A stretch of DNA of 7,220 nucleotides. Origin: Verrucomicrobiota bacterium. Lineage in GTDB: Bacteria > Verrucomicrobiota > Verrucomicrobiia > Verrucomicrobiales > Verrucomicrobiaceae. Below, piece by piece: positions 1 through 6,318 of the stretch. Below the pieces are notes generated by a model, which saw only the letters and a program-made list of their open reading frames with translations, did not search any database and was not told the DNA's origin. The stretch's first letter is position 1; the number at the start of each line of letters is the position of its first letter. The stretch is from the NCBI GenBank assembly GCA_021413535.1, contig JAIOQF010000317.1:1-7220 (forward strand), written 5' to 3'. Position numbers and translations under genes: made by a program.

Positions 1-1067
1 TCCACTTTGTTGTCCGCGATGGTGGAGAGAAGTTTGATGTAGTTGAACTCCTCCGGCATGGCGAAGCGCTTCGCACCGGTGGCGAGCCGGGCGTAGGTTT
101 CATCGTCCTTCAGCGTCTTCAAGACTTGGAAGGCATCGGCCAGTTCCTTCGGATCCGTGGCGCCGCCGCGTTGATGCCATTGCACCAGCGTTTGTTCGCC
201 AATCTGCGATTGCATGAACTGCGCGAAGCTGAGACGCGCTTCGATGGCCGAGCGTTCGTCCACTTTCTCCGCCTGCGCCAGCAACCAGCGCCAGCGTTCA
301 CCATCGGTCTTCGCCGCTTCCCATGATTCGGGCAATTGATGATAAACGGGCAGGCCGTCCGCACCGACGGGCGTGGCGATGCTCTGCTGAGGATAATAGC
401 CGCGTCCGCGCCAGCCATAAGGATTGGGATTTTCCGAGCCATCGCCGGAAAGATAATCGGGCGGTGTTTCAAGATCGGTCAGGGTCAACAGTGTTGTCGC
501 ATCGACGCCGTTGATGAAAAACGTCGCGCAATCGTTGAAAAAACGTCCGCGTTCCGAGGCTGGCACATCCGGCGTGGCCAGCATTTTTTTCAACGCGCGC
601 TGCACGAAGCCGAGGCCGCGCGCGCGGTCTTGCAGGAAGCAGTTCACCCAGCGACCGGATGATTCTGCCTGCCCGCGATGAAAGGTGTTGTTCTGCACAT
701 GGCCGTAGTGCTGCCCCGAGAGAATGTAAATTTGGCCCGCCATTTTCAGAAGCTGCCAGTCGTCTGGGTGGTGCTGCACGGCGTCATCCACCAAGGCGTC
801 GAGATCCTCCCAGCGATTGAGATTGGTCAGGCAGTCTTTTGCGGAGTTCAGGTCTATCGCGAGTTTTTGTCCCTGATGATCGTCCCGTTGCAGGAGCGTC
901 TTGTAGAGCGCGAGCGACTCCGCGTGGTTTCCCTGCTCGACGAGCTTCTGGGCGCGGGCGCGCATTTTTTCCAAATCGTCATCAGGAGCGGCAGCGGACA
1001 AGCGGGCAACTGGATGGATGCCAATGAGCATGAGTAGAGCAACGAAAAGAGGGGCGTGGATTTTCAT
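1..1067 (-). CDS. Alpha-2-macroglobulin-like large secreted protein, N-terminal 355 residues (runs off left edge)
   Basis: An uninterrupted minus-strand frame runs from ATG at 1067 to the window edge, so the C-terminal part is missing. The first ~27 residues form a signal peptide: MKIH, a hydrophobic stretch, then a likely cleavage site after LSAAA. Residues ~30-115 are helical and TPR-like (EQGNHAESLALYKTLLQ). They are followed by QHYG...F.RG...R.VN....DRARGL (119-152), a proline/glycine-rich stretch with NPNPYGWRGRGYY (214-225), and DGERWRWLLAQ (255-265). Near the edge are LKDDETYARLATGAKRF and EEFNYIKLLSTIADN. From memory, this order of motifs matches the N-terminal region of very large alpha-2-macroglobulin-family proteins in Verrucomicrobiota and Planctomycetota. 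The diagnostic MG and thioester domains would lie outside the window, so the family call is inferred. Bacterial members are thought to trap proteases in the periplasm or at the surface. No clear Shine-Dalgarno sequence precedes the start; the signal peptide supports this ATG. If the family call is wrong, it is still a secreted, TPR-like protein. Confidence 0.65.
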   Translation of the reverse strand, partial: MKIHAPLFVALLMLIGIHPVARLSAAAPDDDLEKMRARAQKLVEQGNHAESLALYKTLLQRDDHQGQKLAIDLNSAKDCLTNLNRWEDLDALVDDAVQHHPDDWQLLKMAGQIYILSGQHYGHVQNNTFHRGQAESSGRWVNCFLQDRARGLGFVQRALKKMLATPDVPASERGRFFNDCATFFINGVDATTLLTLTDLETPPDYLSGDGSENPNPYGWRGRGYYPQQSIATPVGADGLPVYHQLPESWEAAKTDGERWRWLLAQAEKVDERSAIEARLSFAQFMQSQIGEQTLVQWHQRGGATDPKELADAFQVLKTLKDDETYARLATGAKRFAMPEEFNYIKLLSTIADNKV

Positions 1068-1402
1068 AAAATGATGGGATTGCCCGAGCATGACGCGCTG
1101 GGCGGCGGTTTATTGAAACAAATCTATAGATAACTGGAAAGAAGAAGCACGCTTCATTCATATCCAACTTCTCTGTTTCTGACTTATGAGGCATCAAGTG
1201 GAACAATCTTCTATCAGTCCGGTTTTCAACTGCTCGTGGAATAATATTCTCATTTCAGATGTTTCCAGTGGTGTCGTCGTCGGAGCGTTTCCGCAGTAGA
1301 GCTAGGTCGTTATGGAAGCTGGGTTGAAGGTTGTGTTCCTCTTGAAACTACAGGGGTGCATGTCACGAACTTTAATTTCTAGAATAAATAAGGATTATTT
1401 TT

Positions 1403-1426
1403 ATGGTTAGAATAGGAATTGGTTGA
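1403..1426 (+). other. Possible 7-codon leader ORF (MVRIGIG)
   Basis: An ATG at 1403 is preceded by AAGGA (1390-1394) at a spacing of 8 bases, one of the best Shine-Dalgarno/start pairs in the window. It encodes only MVRIGIG before TGA at 1424-1426, which lies inside the TTGACA hexamer. It could be a translated leader peptide if transcription starts further upstream. Chance is just as likely in AT-rich DNA, and there is no codon-usage or conservation evidence. Confidence 0.15.
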
Positions 1427-1451
1427 CAAATGTTAATAATTTTGGCTGAAT
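1423..1451 (+). promoter_or_regulatory. Candidate promoter for the zinc-ribbon membrane protein gene
   Basis: A perfect -35 hexamer TTGACA (1423-1428) lies 71 bases before the ATG at 1500. At the standard 17-base spacing the -10 position reads CTGAAT (1446-1451), a poor match to TATAAT. CATAGA at 1456-1461 is too far downstream for a normal spacer. The call therefore rests on the -35 element and its position only. Confidence 0.25.
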
Positions 1452-1499
1452 GCGCCATAGAAATGCTCTGGACCACCTTGAGTGGGGCGTTCATTACTC

Positions 1500-3395
1500 A
1501 TGATTCCATCTGCCGAGGACACCATCTCATTCTCCTGCACATCGTGCGGGGTGAAGCTGACTGTCCCCGCAACCATGGCAGGTATTTCAGGGCCATGTCC
1601 TAGTTGTCGGACTCAAATCACATCGCCTCAGTCCAAGGCGCCTGATCTACAGCCAAAGACAACCTTTTCTCAGCCAATCGCAGCGGCAGTTCCCAGCCCG
1701 GCACCGCAGGCCACGGCTGTTCCGCTCTGGCAGCAAGTTCCACAAAGCAGTCCGCAGCAGTCACCACCAGCGGTCTCGAACGAGGTTCGGCCAACGCCAG
1801 CTGCTGGCGTGCCACTCAACACGGCCAAGGCTGGTCTGCCGCCGGGAAATTTCACTCGCAGCACACCTTCGGTCACTCAAGAGCCTGCTCCGGAACGGAA
1901 GCGCAGAAGAGTTTCCTCTAGTGAAAGCGGGCGACGTTGGGGTGCGCTGGTGGGCGCGTTATTTTTTATCGGCACCGCTCTGGCGGGTGCCGGCTGGTTT
2001 TTCAAAGACCAGGTCAAAGTTTACTGGAACAGCGCAATGGCGCGTTTCCAAAAATCCGATGCGCCCGATTCTGGCGGGGTTGACCCCGCGGTCGCGGCTC
2101 TCTTGAATCAAGTTAAAACGCCAACTCAGCCCGGCGCTGCAAAAAATATAGCTGTCGCCAAAGATCCTGCTGCGGTGAAAAAGACGACTGACACCAACGC
2201 GGCAGCAGCAAACACAACGGTAAAAATCCCGACACCACCTGCGCCCAATGGGAGCGGTGAAATGCCCGGCTCTCCGAAATCTTTAGTGGAAGTGACACCA
2301 GCGACTGCCGGCTCAAACGCGGGTTCACTTCTTTCGCAGACAGCCGAAGAAATGACGAAGAAACCAGAAATTCCCGTGGCAACACTGGTGGAGCCACCCG
2401 GTTCCGGCAAGGCTAATCCTCCGGCGGTTTCGTCTGATCCTCCGGTCAAGAAGGCGCTGCCTGTCGAGCCCGATGATGCATCAAAGAAACCGCGTAATTA
2501 CATCGCGCCAGAGACCATCGCTCCTATACCTCCCGCGCCAGGTTCTTCATCGAACCCGGCGCTGGTGGAAGTTCCGCCATCTGAAAAAGGCCGCCCCGCT
2601 GCCGCAACGCTTGGTGACGAAAAGCCGGTATATATTAAGGCCAGTGGCGAAGCGAAACCTGCTGCTGAAATTTTGAACAAGTTCTTCCAGGCAAAAACCT
2701 GGCAGGAACGTCTGCTTTACACCCAGCCGCAGGAAAAAGTCCGTCCGCTGATGGAGCGATACTACGCCGATAATCCAGACGGTCCCTTACGCGTGAGCAG
2801 CATCGAACTGATTCGTCATGATAAATCACCTGAGATCGGCACCCCGCTTTGCGTCTTTCAGGTTTCAGGTCCTGACCTGCCAGAGCCCTTGCCGGTCATG
2901 GTGGAATCCAGTCCTGAAGGCTGGAAAGTAGACTGGCTCACGCTTACGGAATTCAAAGACAAACTGCTCCTGCGTTTCCTGCAAAAATGGCAGGATGAAC
3001 CCGCGCGCTTCCACGTCATGGTGCGGCGCACCCACTATTTTGATGAGGATGTGCCGAATCTTGACAAGAAGCATTGCTTTGAACTGATGCCGCCTACGCC
3101 GGGTTACTCTGGATATGCTTTCATTCCCAAGGGCTCGCCATTGGCGTTGAATCTCGACCGCAGCATTGGTTGGGAAGTGGCGAACCTGGCTGCGATCGTT
3201 GAACTGCGCTGGCGAAAACAAGATCGCTATCAGTGGGTCGAGATCACCGCCGTGCCGCAGTTCAACTGGCGCAGCACACTCCCAGCCAATTCTATCGCCC
3301 AACCTGCCAAGGTCGCGCCGGAATCCAGCAGTGATATCATGCCGGCGAAACCCGCTACCGCAGCCAGGCTTCCGGCTGTCGCGGAGAAAAAATAA
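1500..3395 (+). CDS. Zinc-ribbon, single-pass membrane protein with Pro/Ala-rich linkers and a C-terminal domain of unknown function
   Basis: I do not recognise a named family for the whole 631-residue protein. Residues 10-40 form a zinc ribbon with two CxxC pairs, C13/C16 and C33/C36 (FSCTSCG...GPCPSC). Residues ~45-130 are a Pro/Gln/Ala/Ser-rich linker. A basic patch (ERKRRRVSSSESGRR) precedes one transmembrane helix at ~147-168 (WGALVGALFFIGTALAGAGW). By the positive-inside rule the zinc ribbon is cytoplasmic and the rest lies outside. Another low-complexity stretch rich in Pro, Ala, Lys and Ser runs to ~370. A compact region at ~375-600 (EILNKFFQAKTWQERLLYTQ, then PEGWKVDWLTLTEF and YSGYAFIPKGSPLALNL) looks globular, and the C-terminal tail is again low in complexity. 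An in-frame GTG at 1482 would add six residues. I prefer ATG 1500 because it is the stronger codon and sits just before the zinc ribbon; GTGGGG upstream is only a poor ribosome-binding site. The gene appears monocistronic. Its role is unknown: a scaffold or a transmembrane sensor is possible. Confidence 0.85.
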   Translation: MIPSAEDTISFSCTSCGVKLTVPATMAGISGPCPSCRTQITSPQSKAPDLQPKTTFSQPIAAAVPSPAPQATAVPLWQQVPQSSPQQSPPAVSNEVRPTPAAGVPLNTAKAGLPPGNFTRSTPSVTQEPAPERKRRRVSSSESGRRWGALVGALFFIGTALAGAGWFFKDQVKVYWNSAMARFQKSDAPDSGGVDPAVAALLNQVKTPTQPGAAKNIAVAKDPAAVKKTTDTNAAAANTTVKIPTPPAPNGSGEMPGSPKSLVEVTPATAGSNAGSLLSQTAEEMTKKPEIPVATLVEPPGSGKANPPAVSSDPPVKKALPVEPDDASKKPRNYIAPETIAPIPPAPGSSSNPALVEVPPSEKGRPAAATLGDEKPVYIKASGEAKPAAEILNKFFQAKTWQERLLYTQPQEKVRPLMERYYADNPDGPLRVSSIELIRHDKSPEIGTPLCVFQVSGPDLPEPLPVMVESSPEGWKVDWLTLTEFKDKLLLRFLQKWQDEPARFHVMVRRTHYFDEDVPNLDKKHCFELMPPTPGYSGYAFIPKGSPLALNLDRSIGWEVANLAAIVELRWRKQDRYQWVEITAVPQFNWRSTLPANSIAQPAKVAPESSSDIMPAKPATAARLPAVAEKK

Positions 3396-3398
3396 TTA
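3393..3398. other. Abutting convergent stop codons (TAATTA)
   Basis: The plus-strand TAA of the zinc-ribbon gene (3393-3395) is followed directly by the complement of the minus-strand TAA of the rhodanese gene (3396-3398). The two stops make the palindrome TAATTA with no spacer. No room remains for a separate intergenic terminator, so each transcript must end inside, or read antisense into, the opposing gene. Confidence 0.9.
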
Positions 3399-3833
3399 CC
3401 GTTGCTGTTCCTGGAACCAAGCGCTCCAGCCGCCGCGCAAGACATAAAATTCTTCAGTTGGAAGCCGCTGCGCCAGGTAATCCCGAATCTTCCGGCTGGC
3501 CTGACAGGCGCTGGAATCACAGTAGATCACCACTGGTTTTCTGTTGTCCTGTAACACGGCAATATTGTCGATCAACTGCGACTCTAATTCCTGTTCGTTG
3601 ATGTTGATCGCGCCGGGGATGTGCGCCTTGCCAAACAGCGCGCTGGGCCGGGCATCTATCCAGAGCACATCATTCTTCCAAGTCTGGCTGATGTGCTGCA
3701 AAGTGATCTCGTCATCGCGCAGTGATTCATCTGCTTCATGCCAGGCCGGGGCGCGCGGGTGCAGGAAATGAGTTCCCGCCGCAGCCAACACTGTTAGTGC
3801 AAACAGAATCAAGACTTCCTGGTGGAGTTTCAT
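3396..3833 (-). CDS. Membrane-anchored rhodanese-like domain protein
   Basis: This 145-residue protein begins with a hydrophobic segment at ~5-24 (EVLILFALTVLAAAG), a signal anchor or signal peptide that places the domain outside the cytoplasm. The rhodanese fold covers ~40-142. It has the conserved DAR substrate-loop motif (WIDARPS, 58-64), AHIPGAININ (70-79), the catalytic Cys105 in VIYCDSSACQAS and the C-terminal GGWSAW signature (134-139). The active-site loop YCDSSACQAS, with a second cysteine at 110, resembles the YC...C..S subgroup rather than the classic CxxxxxR loop. Rhodaneses carry sulfane sulfur as a cysteine persulfide; the substrate here is unknown. The frame stays open upstream to 4130, but that extension lies antiparallel to nothing useful and overlaps the DUF1573 gene in another frame. 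ATG 3833 is supported by a Shine-Dalgarno site and by the ATGA overlap with the upstream gene, which suggests translational coupling. Confidence 0.9.
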   Translation of the reverse strand: MKLHQEVLILFALTVLAAAGTHFLHPRAPAWHEADESLRDDEITLQHISQTWKNDVLWIDARPSALFGKAHIPGAININEQELESQLIDNIAVLQDNRKPVVIYCDSSACQASRKIRDYLAQRLPTEEFYVLRGGWSAWFQEQQR

Positions 3834-4519
3834 TTCGCCTCTGACTTCTTTTGTTTCTCGGCCTGCTCGGGACGCACAATATTGTAGAAAGCCAGTTGCC
3901 GCTGGTATTTCGGAATGACGCTGTCGGTGCGCAATGTCACCGCACCGATGATGACATCCGTGGTCGCGCTGGGGGTGACGATGATGCGGTATTCTCTCCC
4001 TGGCGTTATTTCCTTGAAGGTTGCTGTCACGGTCTGGCGGGTGGACTCGACCTGGGTGAGGTGGATCGGATCCTTGCCGGTCATCAAGACCGTGAACTCC
4101 TTGGGCTCGGGCTGATCGCCGATGATCCATTGCACGAGTTTTGGTTCCACGCTGACGATCACCGGAATGTCGATCACTGCCGTGAGAATCGTATCGGGCG
4201 ACGCTGGATCATCGGTGTAAATATGCAGCACTTTCTCGTGTTTTCCGGTGAAGCTGCTGACCTTGAATTTAGCGTGTCCCTTTCCTTTCTCTCCCGGTTC
4301 ATAGACTGGCTTATCCAGAGTGGCTTCGAGGCATGAGCATGAACTTTCCAGTCCCGTAATGCGGATCGGTTTGTCACTTTTATTAGTAAAGGTGAAATCT
4401 CCCTCCACGACTTCGTCTTCCGGCTTTGGGAACAGCTCCAGTGGCTCTTGGTCGATCACCAAGCCAGCGTGCAACATCCCGCCGAGTAACGCGGACCACA
4501 ATGCCATCAGAATTCGCAT
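3830..4519 (-). CDS. DUF1573 domain-containing secreted protein
   Basis: The protein has 229 residues and starts with a signal peptide (MRILMALWSALLGGMLHA, likely cut after residue 18). Residues ~36-100 match the DUF1573 pattern: GDFTFTNKSDKPIRITGLES, SSCSCLEA with Cys61 and Cys63, then YEPGEKGKGHAKFKV. This is an Ig-like, ASPM/SPD-2/Hydin-type beta fold. A second beta-rich segment follows at ~115-210, and the last ~15 residues are charged (EQAEKQKKSEAK). The function of DUF1573 is not established. Its paired cysteines and the coupled rhodanese downstream suggest extracytoplasmic sulfur, metal or redox handling, but this is inference. Its stop overlaps the rhodanese start as ATGA. It is the first gene of the two-gene unit and is transcribed away from the glycosyltransferase gene. 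No strong ribosome-binding site precedes ATG 4519; ATG 4507 is a possible alternative that would shorten the signal peptide. Confidence 0.88.
   Translation of the reverse strand: MRILMALWSALLGGMLHAGLVIDQEPLELFPKPEDEVVEGDFTFTNKSDKPIRITGLESSCSCLEATLDKPVYEPGEKGKGHAKFKVSSFTGKHEKVLHIYTDDPASPDTILTAVIDIPVIVSVEPKLVQWIIGDQPEPKEFTVLMTGKDPIHLTQVESTRQTVTATFKEITPGREYRIIVTPSATTDVIIGAVTLRTDSVIPKYQRQLAFYNIVRPEQAEKQKKSEAK
3838..3842 (-). promoter_or_regulatory. Ribosome-binding site that sets the rhodanese start
   Basis: The minus strand reads AGAGG, four bases, then ATG at 3833. The site lies within the last codons of the upstream DUF1573 gene. It favours the start at 3833 over the longer open frame that reaches 4130. 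Confidence 0.6.
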
Positions 4520-4611
4520 CCGGCAGTCATACCATGTTGTGCGCGATCTTCACGTGGAAACCATCGCCGCATCATTGACGGACGCCGCGCCTGCGGTAAT
4601 TACCTCGCGAC
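4520..4611. promoter_or_regulatory. Short divergent promoter region between DUF1573 and glycosyltransferase genes
   Basis: Only 92 bases separate the two divergent starts, so both promoters should lie here or extend into the genes. On the plus strand TTGACG (4575-4580) is a near-consensus -35 element. The sequence at the expected -10 position, around GTAATTA (4596-4602), is weak. A start of transcription downstream of it would give a nearly leaderless mRNA for ATG 4612. I see no clear minus-strand promoter or operator. Confidence 0.3.
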
Positions 4612-6303
4612 ATGCCCCGCGAAACACCCAGGCTGATGAAATGGCGACTCATGCTGCTGCTCCTGATCCTCGCGGGCAGTCTTGGCTGGCTCTATCGTTC
4701 CAGCGAACTCGCGAAGCGACCGATGCACACCGACGAGGCAATTCTTGGCATCAAGACCATCGAACTGCTTAAGACTGGCCGTTTCCAATATGATCCGCAT
4801 GATTACCACGGCCCGCTGCTGCATTATTCGACGAAGTGGATCGGGAGTCTGCTCGGCTGGTCGCCGGACACGATCAATGAAGAACAATTGCGTCTGGCTA
4901 CCGCCATCTATGGCCTGGCACTCATTCTCATCCCGCTGTTGCTCGGCGATGTTCTGACCCGGACGGGCGCCGTTTTTGCCGCTCTGTTCATCGCGGTCTC
5001 GCCCATGATGTGTTTCTACAGCCGCTACTACATCATGGAGACGCCGCTGGTGTTTTTCTGCGGCCTGTTCATCGCCTCTCTCTGGCGCTGGTCGCAGTCG
5101 CAGAACAAACTCTGGCTGCTCATCGCGGGCGTTTCGCTGGGTGCCATGCATACCGCGAAGGAAACTTTCGTGCTTAACATCGCCGCCATGGCTGTGGCCT
5201 ATGTCGTTGCTGGATTCATCGGAGGCGGCTTCACCTCGAGTCACACCGGTTACAGCTTCAGCGATACACGCCGCGCCAGCGGCAGGACCTTGTGCTGGAT
5301 CATGGTGCCGCTCATCGGAATTCTTACATCCGTCGCGTTCTATTCGAACGGCTTTCAAGACTGGAGCCAGGTGCGCGACAGCATCCTTACTTATCAAAGT
5401 TACTGGCAACGTTCCGGTGGTGCCGGTCACGAGAAGCCCTGGCACTACTATCTCACTCTTCTGTTCTGGAACCCAAACGCACTCAAGACCTGGACGGAAG
5501 CGCTCATGGGCGTTCTGGCTGTTATCGGCTTCATCAGTGCGTTGCTCGATCTCAATCGCCCGTCGCACCATCGCACCTTTCTTGTTTTTCTGGGTGTCTA
5601 TGTCTTCGGTCTGCTGGCGATCTATTCGGCCATCCCGTATAAAACTCCGTGGGCGGTTCTCGCCGTGGATCATGCTTTTGCTCTCCTGGCAGGAGCAGGC
5701 GCAGCGGCGCTATTCCGCATGTCGAAACTTTACATGTTCAAGTTCGCTTTCGGCGTCGCACTCATGGCCGGCATCTACAATCTCTGTCAGCAGACCAGCC
5801 TGGCCATCGACTTTAACAAGGAGCCGCTGGCCAGGTATTCCGCGCATGAGCTGAATCCCTATGTTTATTCGCATACGACGAACCGGGTTCTGGTTCTGTC
5901 TAAATTCATTCACGATCTCGCCGCACTGCACCCGGAGAAAAATGACATGCCCGTTCAAGTCATCGAGTCAGGTTATGGCTGGCCCTTGGGATGGTATCTG
6001 CGGGATCTGAAACAGGTTGGCTATTATAAATCCTTGCCGGATAAAATGGCGCCCACGTCGGTCATTCTGGCCGACATTGCGCTGCACGACGAAATTCTAT
6101 CCCGCTTGGCGCCGAAGGCCGCGCCCATCATCGAGGATGATCCAAATTTTATCGGCCCGCTCCAGCCGCCTGCTCCACCTGCGCCGGTCTTCATCTATCA
6201 AACCGATGAGGCTTGCAACCTCCGGCCAGGCGTGTTGCTCACGGTTCTAGTTGAAAAAAATCTTCGTGAAACGCTGCGAAAGAAACAAGCGGCGGCCCGT
6301 TGA
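4612..6303 (+). CDS. Polytopic GT-C-type glycosyltransferase, TIGR03663/Agl23-like
   Basis: The protein has 563 residues and about eleven predicted transmembrane segments, the first at ~11-28 and the others between ~97 and ~392, followed by a soluble C-terminal region of ~170 residues. The first external loop carries the acidic GT-C motif MHTDEA (38-43), then YDPHDYHGP (60-68). Further landmarks are YSRYYIMETP (136-145), AMHTAKETF (178-186), GHEKPWHYYL (272-281) and IPYKTPW (341-347). This set is, from memory, that of the TIGR03663 family, called flippase activity-associated protein Agl23 in haloarchaea and related to the ArnT/PMT glycosyltransferases. Such enzymes transfer a sugar from a polyprenyl-phosphate donor on the outer face of the membrane. 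Acceptor and sugar cannot be told from sequence. ATG 4612 has no Shine-Dalgarno site; ATG 4636 (residue 9) would also keep the first helix. The gene lies 15 bases before apbE and is probably co-transcribed with it. A 357-codon antisense frame across its 5' half looks like a shadow. Confidence 0.85.
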   Translation: MPRETPRLMKWRLMLLLLILAGSLGWLYRSSELAKRPMHTDEAILGIKTIELLKTGRFQYDPHDYHGPLLHYSTKWIGSLLGWSPDTINEEQLRLATAIYGLALILIPLLLGDVLTRTGAVFAALFIAVSPMMCFYSRYYIMETPLVFFCGLFIASLWRWSQSQNKLWLLIAGVSLGAMHTAKETFVLNIAAMAVAYVVAGFIGGGFTSSHTGYSFSDTRRASGRTLCWIMVPLIGILTSVAFYSNGFQDWSQVRDSILTYQSYWQRSGGAGHEKPWHYYLTLLFWNPNALKTWTEALMGVLAVIGFISALLDLNRPSHHRTFLVFLGVYVFGLLAIYSAIPYKTPWAVLAVDHAFALLAGAGAAALFRMSKLYMFKFAFGVALMAGIYNLCQQTSLAIDFNKEPLARYSAHELNPYVYSHTTNRVLVLSKFIHDLAALHPEKNDMPVQVIESGYGWPLGWYLRDLKQVGYYKSLPDKMAPTSVILADIALHDEILSRLAPKAAPIIEDDPNFIGPLQPPAPPAPVFIYQTDEACNLRPGVLLTVLVEKNLRETLRKKQAAAR

Positions 6304-6318
6304 ATTGTCATTGCAGTC

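Larger units (their letters stand above)
1068..1499. other. Divergent AT-rich intergenic region
   Basis: About 430 bases separate the divergent starts at 1067 (minus) and 1500 (plus), and the stretch is visibly more AT-rich than the flanking genes. I found no protein-coding ORF with recognisable content; the 74-codon minus frame at 982-1206 overlaps the 1067 gene in another frame and looks like a shadow. Small structures include a perfect 10-base palindrome ATCTATAGAT (1122-1131), an 8-base palindrome TTCTAGAA (1377-1384) and an AT-only hairpin AAATAA-GGA-TTATTT (1386-1400). A TTGACA hexamer (1423-1428) and a possible 7-codon leader ORF (1403-1426) also lie here. The region presumably holds promoters for both flanking genes. 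Confidence 0.7.

Noticed and set aside
126..1037. Several plus-strand frames of 60-120 codons in the first kilobase
   Set aside because: They overlap one another and are antisense to a single uninterrupted minus-strand frame with a signal peptide and recognisable motifs.
982..1206. A 74-codon minus-strand frame across the start of the macroglobulin-like gene
   Set aside because: It is out of frame with the real gene over much of its length, has no conserved motif and no ribosome-binding site.
1386..1404. AAATAA-GGA-TTATTT hairpin followed by T residues as a terminator
   Set aside because: The stem is six A-T pairs only and too weak. It also lies upstream of both divergent genes, where no transcript is expected to end.
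2113..2449. Two overlapping minus-strand frames inside the zinc-ribbon gene linker
   Set aside because: They are shadows of a low-complexity Pro/Ala-rich coding stretch and have no independent signal.
3834..4130. N-terminal extension of the rhodanese frame up to 4130
   Set aside because: It overlaps the DUF1573 gene in another frame and reads as low-sense Arg/His-rich sequence. The start at 3833 has a Shine-Dalgarno site, a hydrophobic anchor and the ATGA overlap.
4600..5673. A 357-codon antisense frame opposite the glycosyltransferase gene
   Set aside because: Its product is a charged, Gln/Arg/Glu-rich sequence with no recognisable motif, and it is the complement of a hydrophobic membrane-protein gene, which readily yields open antisense frames. 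The plus-strand reading has clear family motifs.
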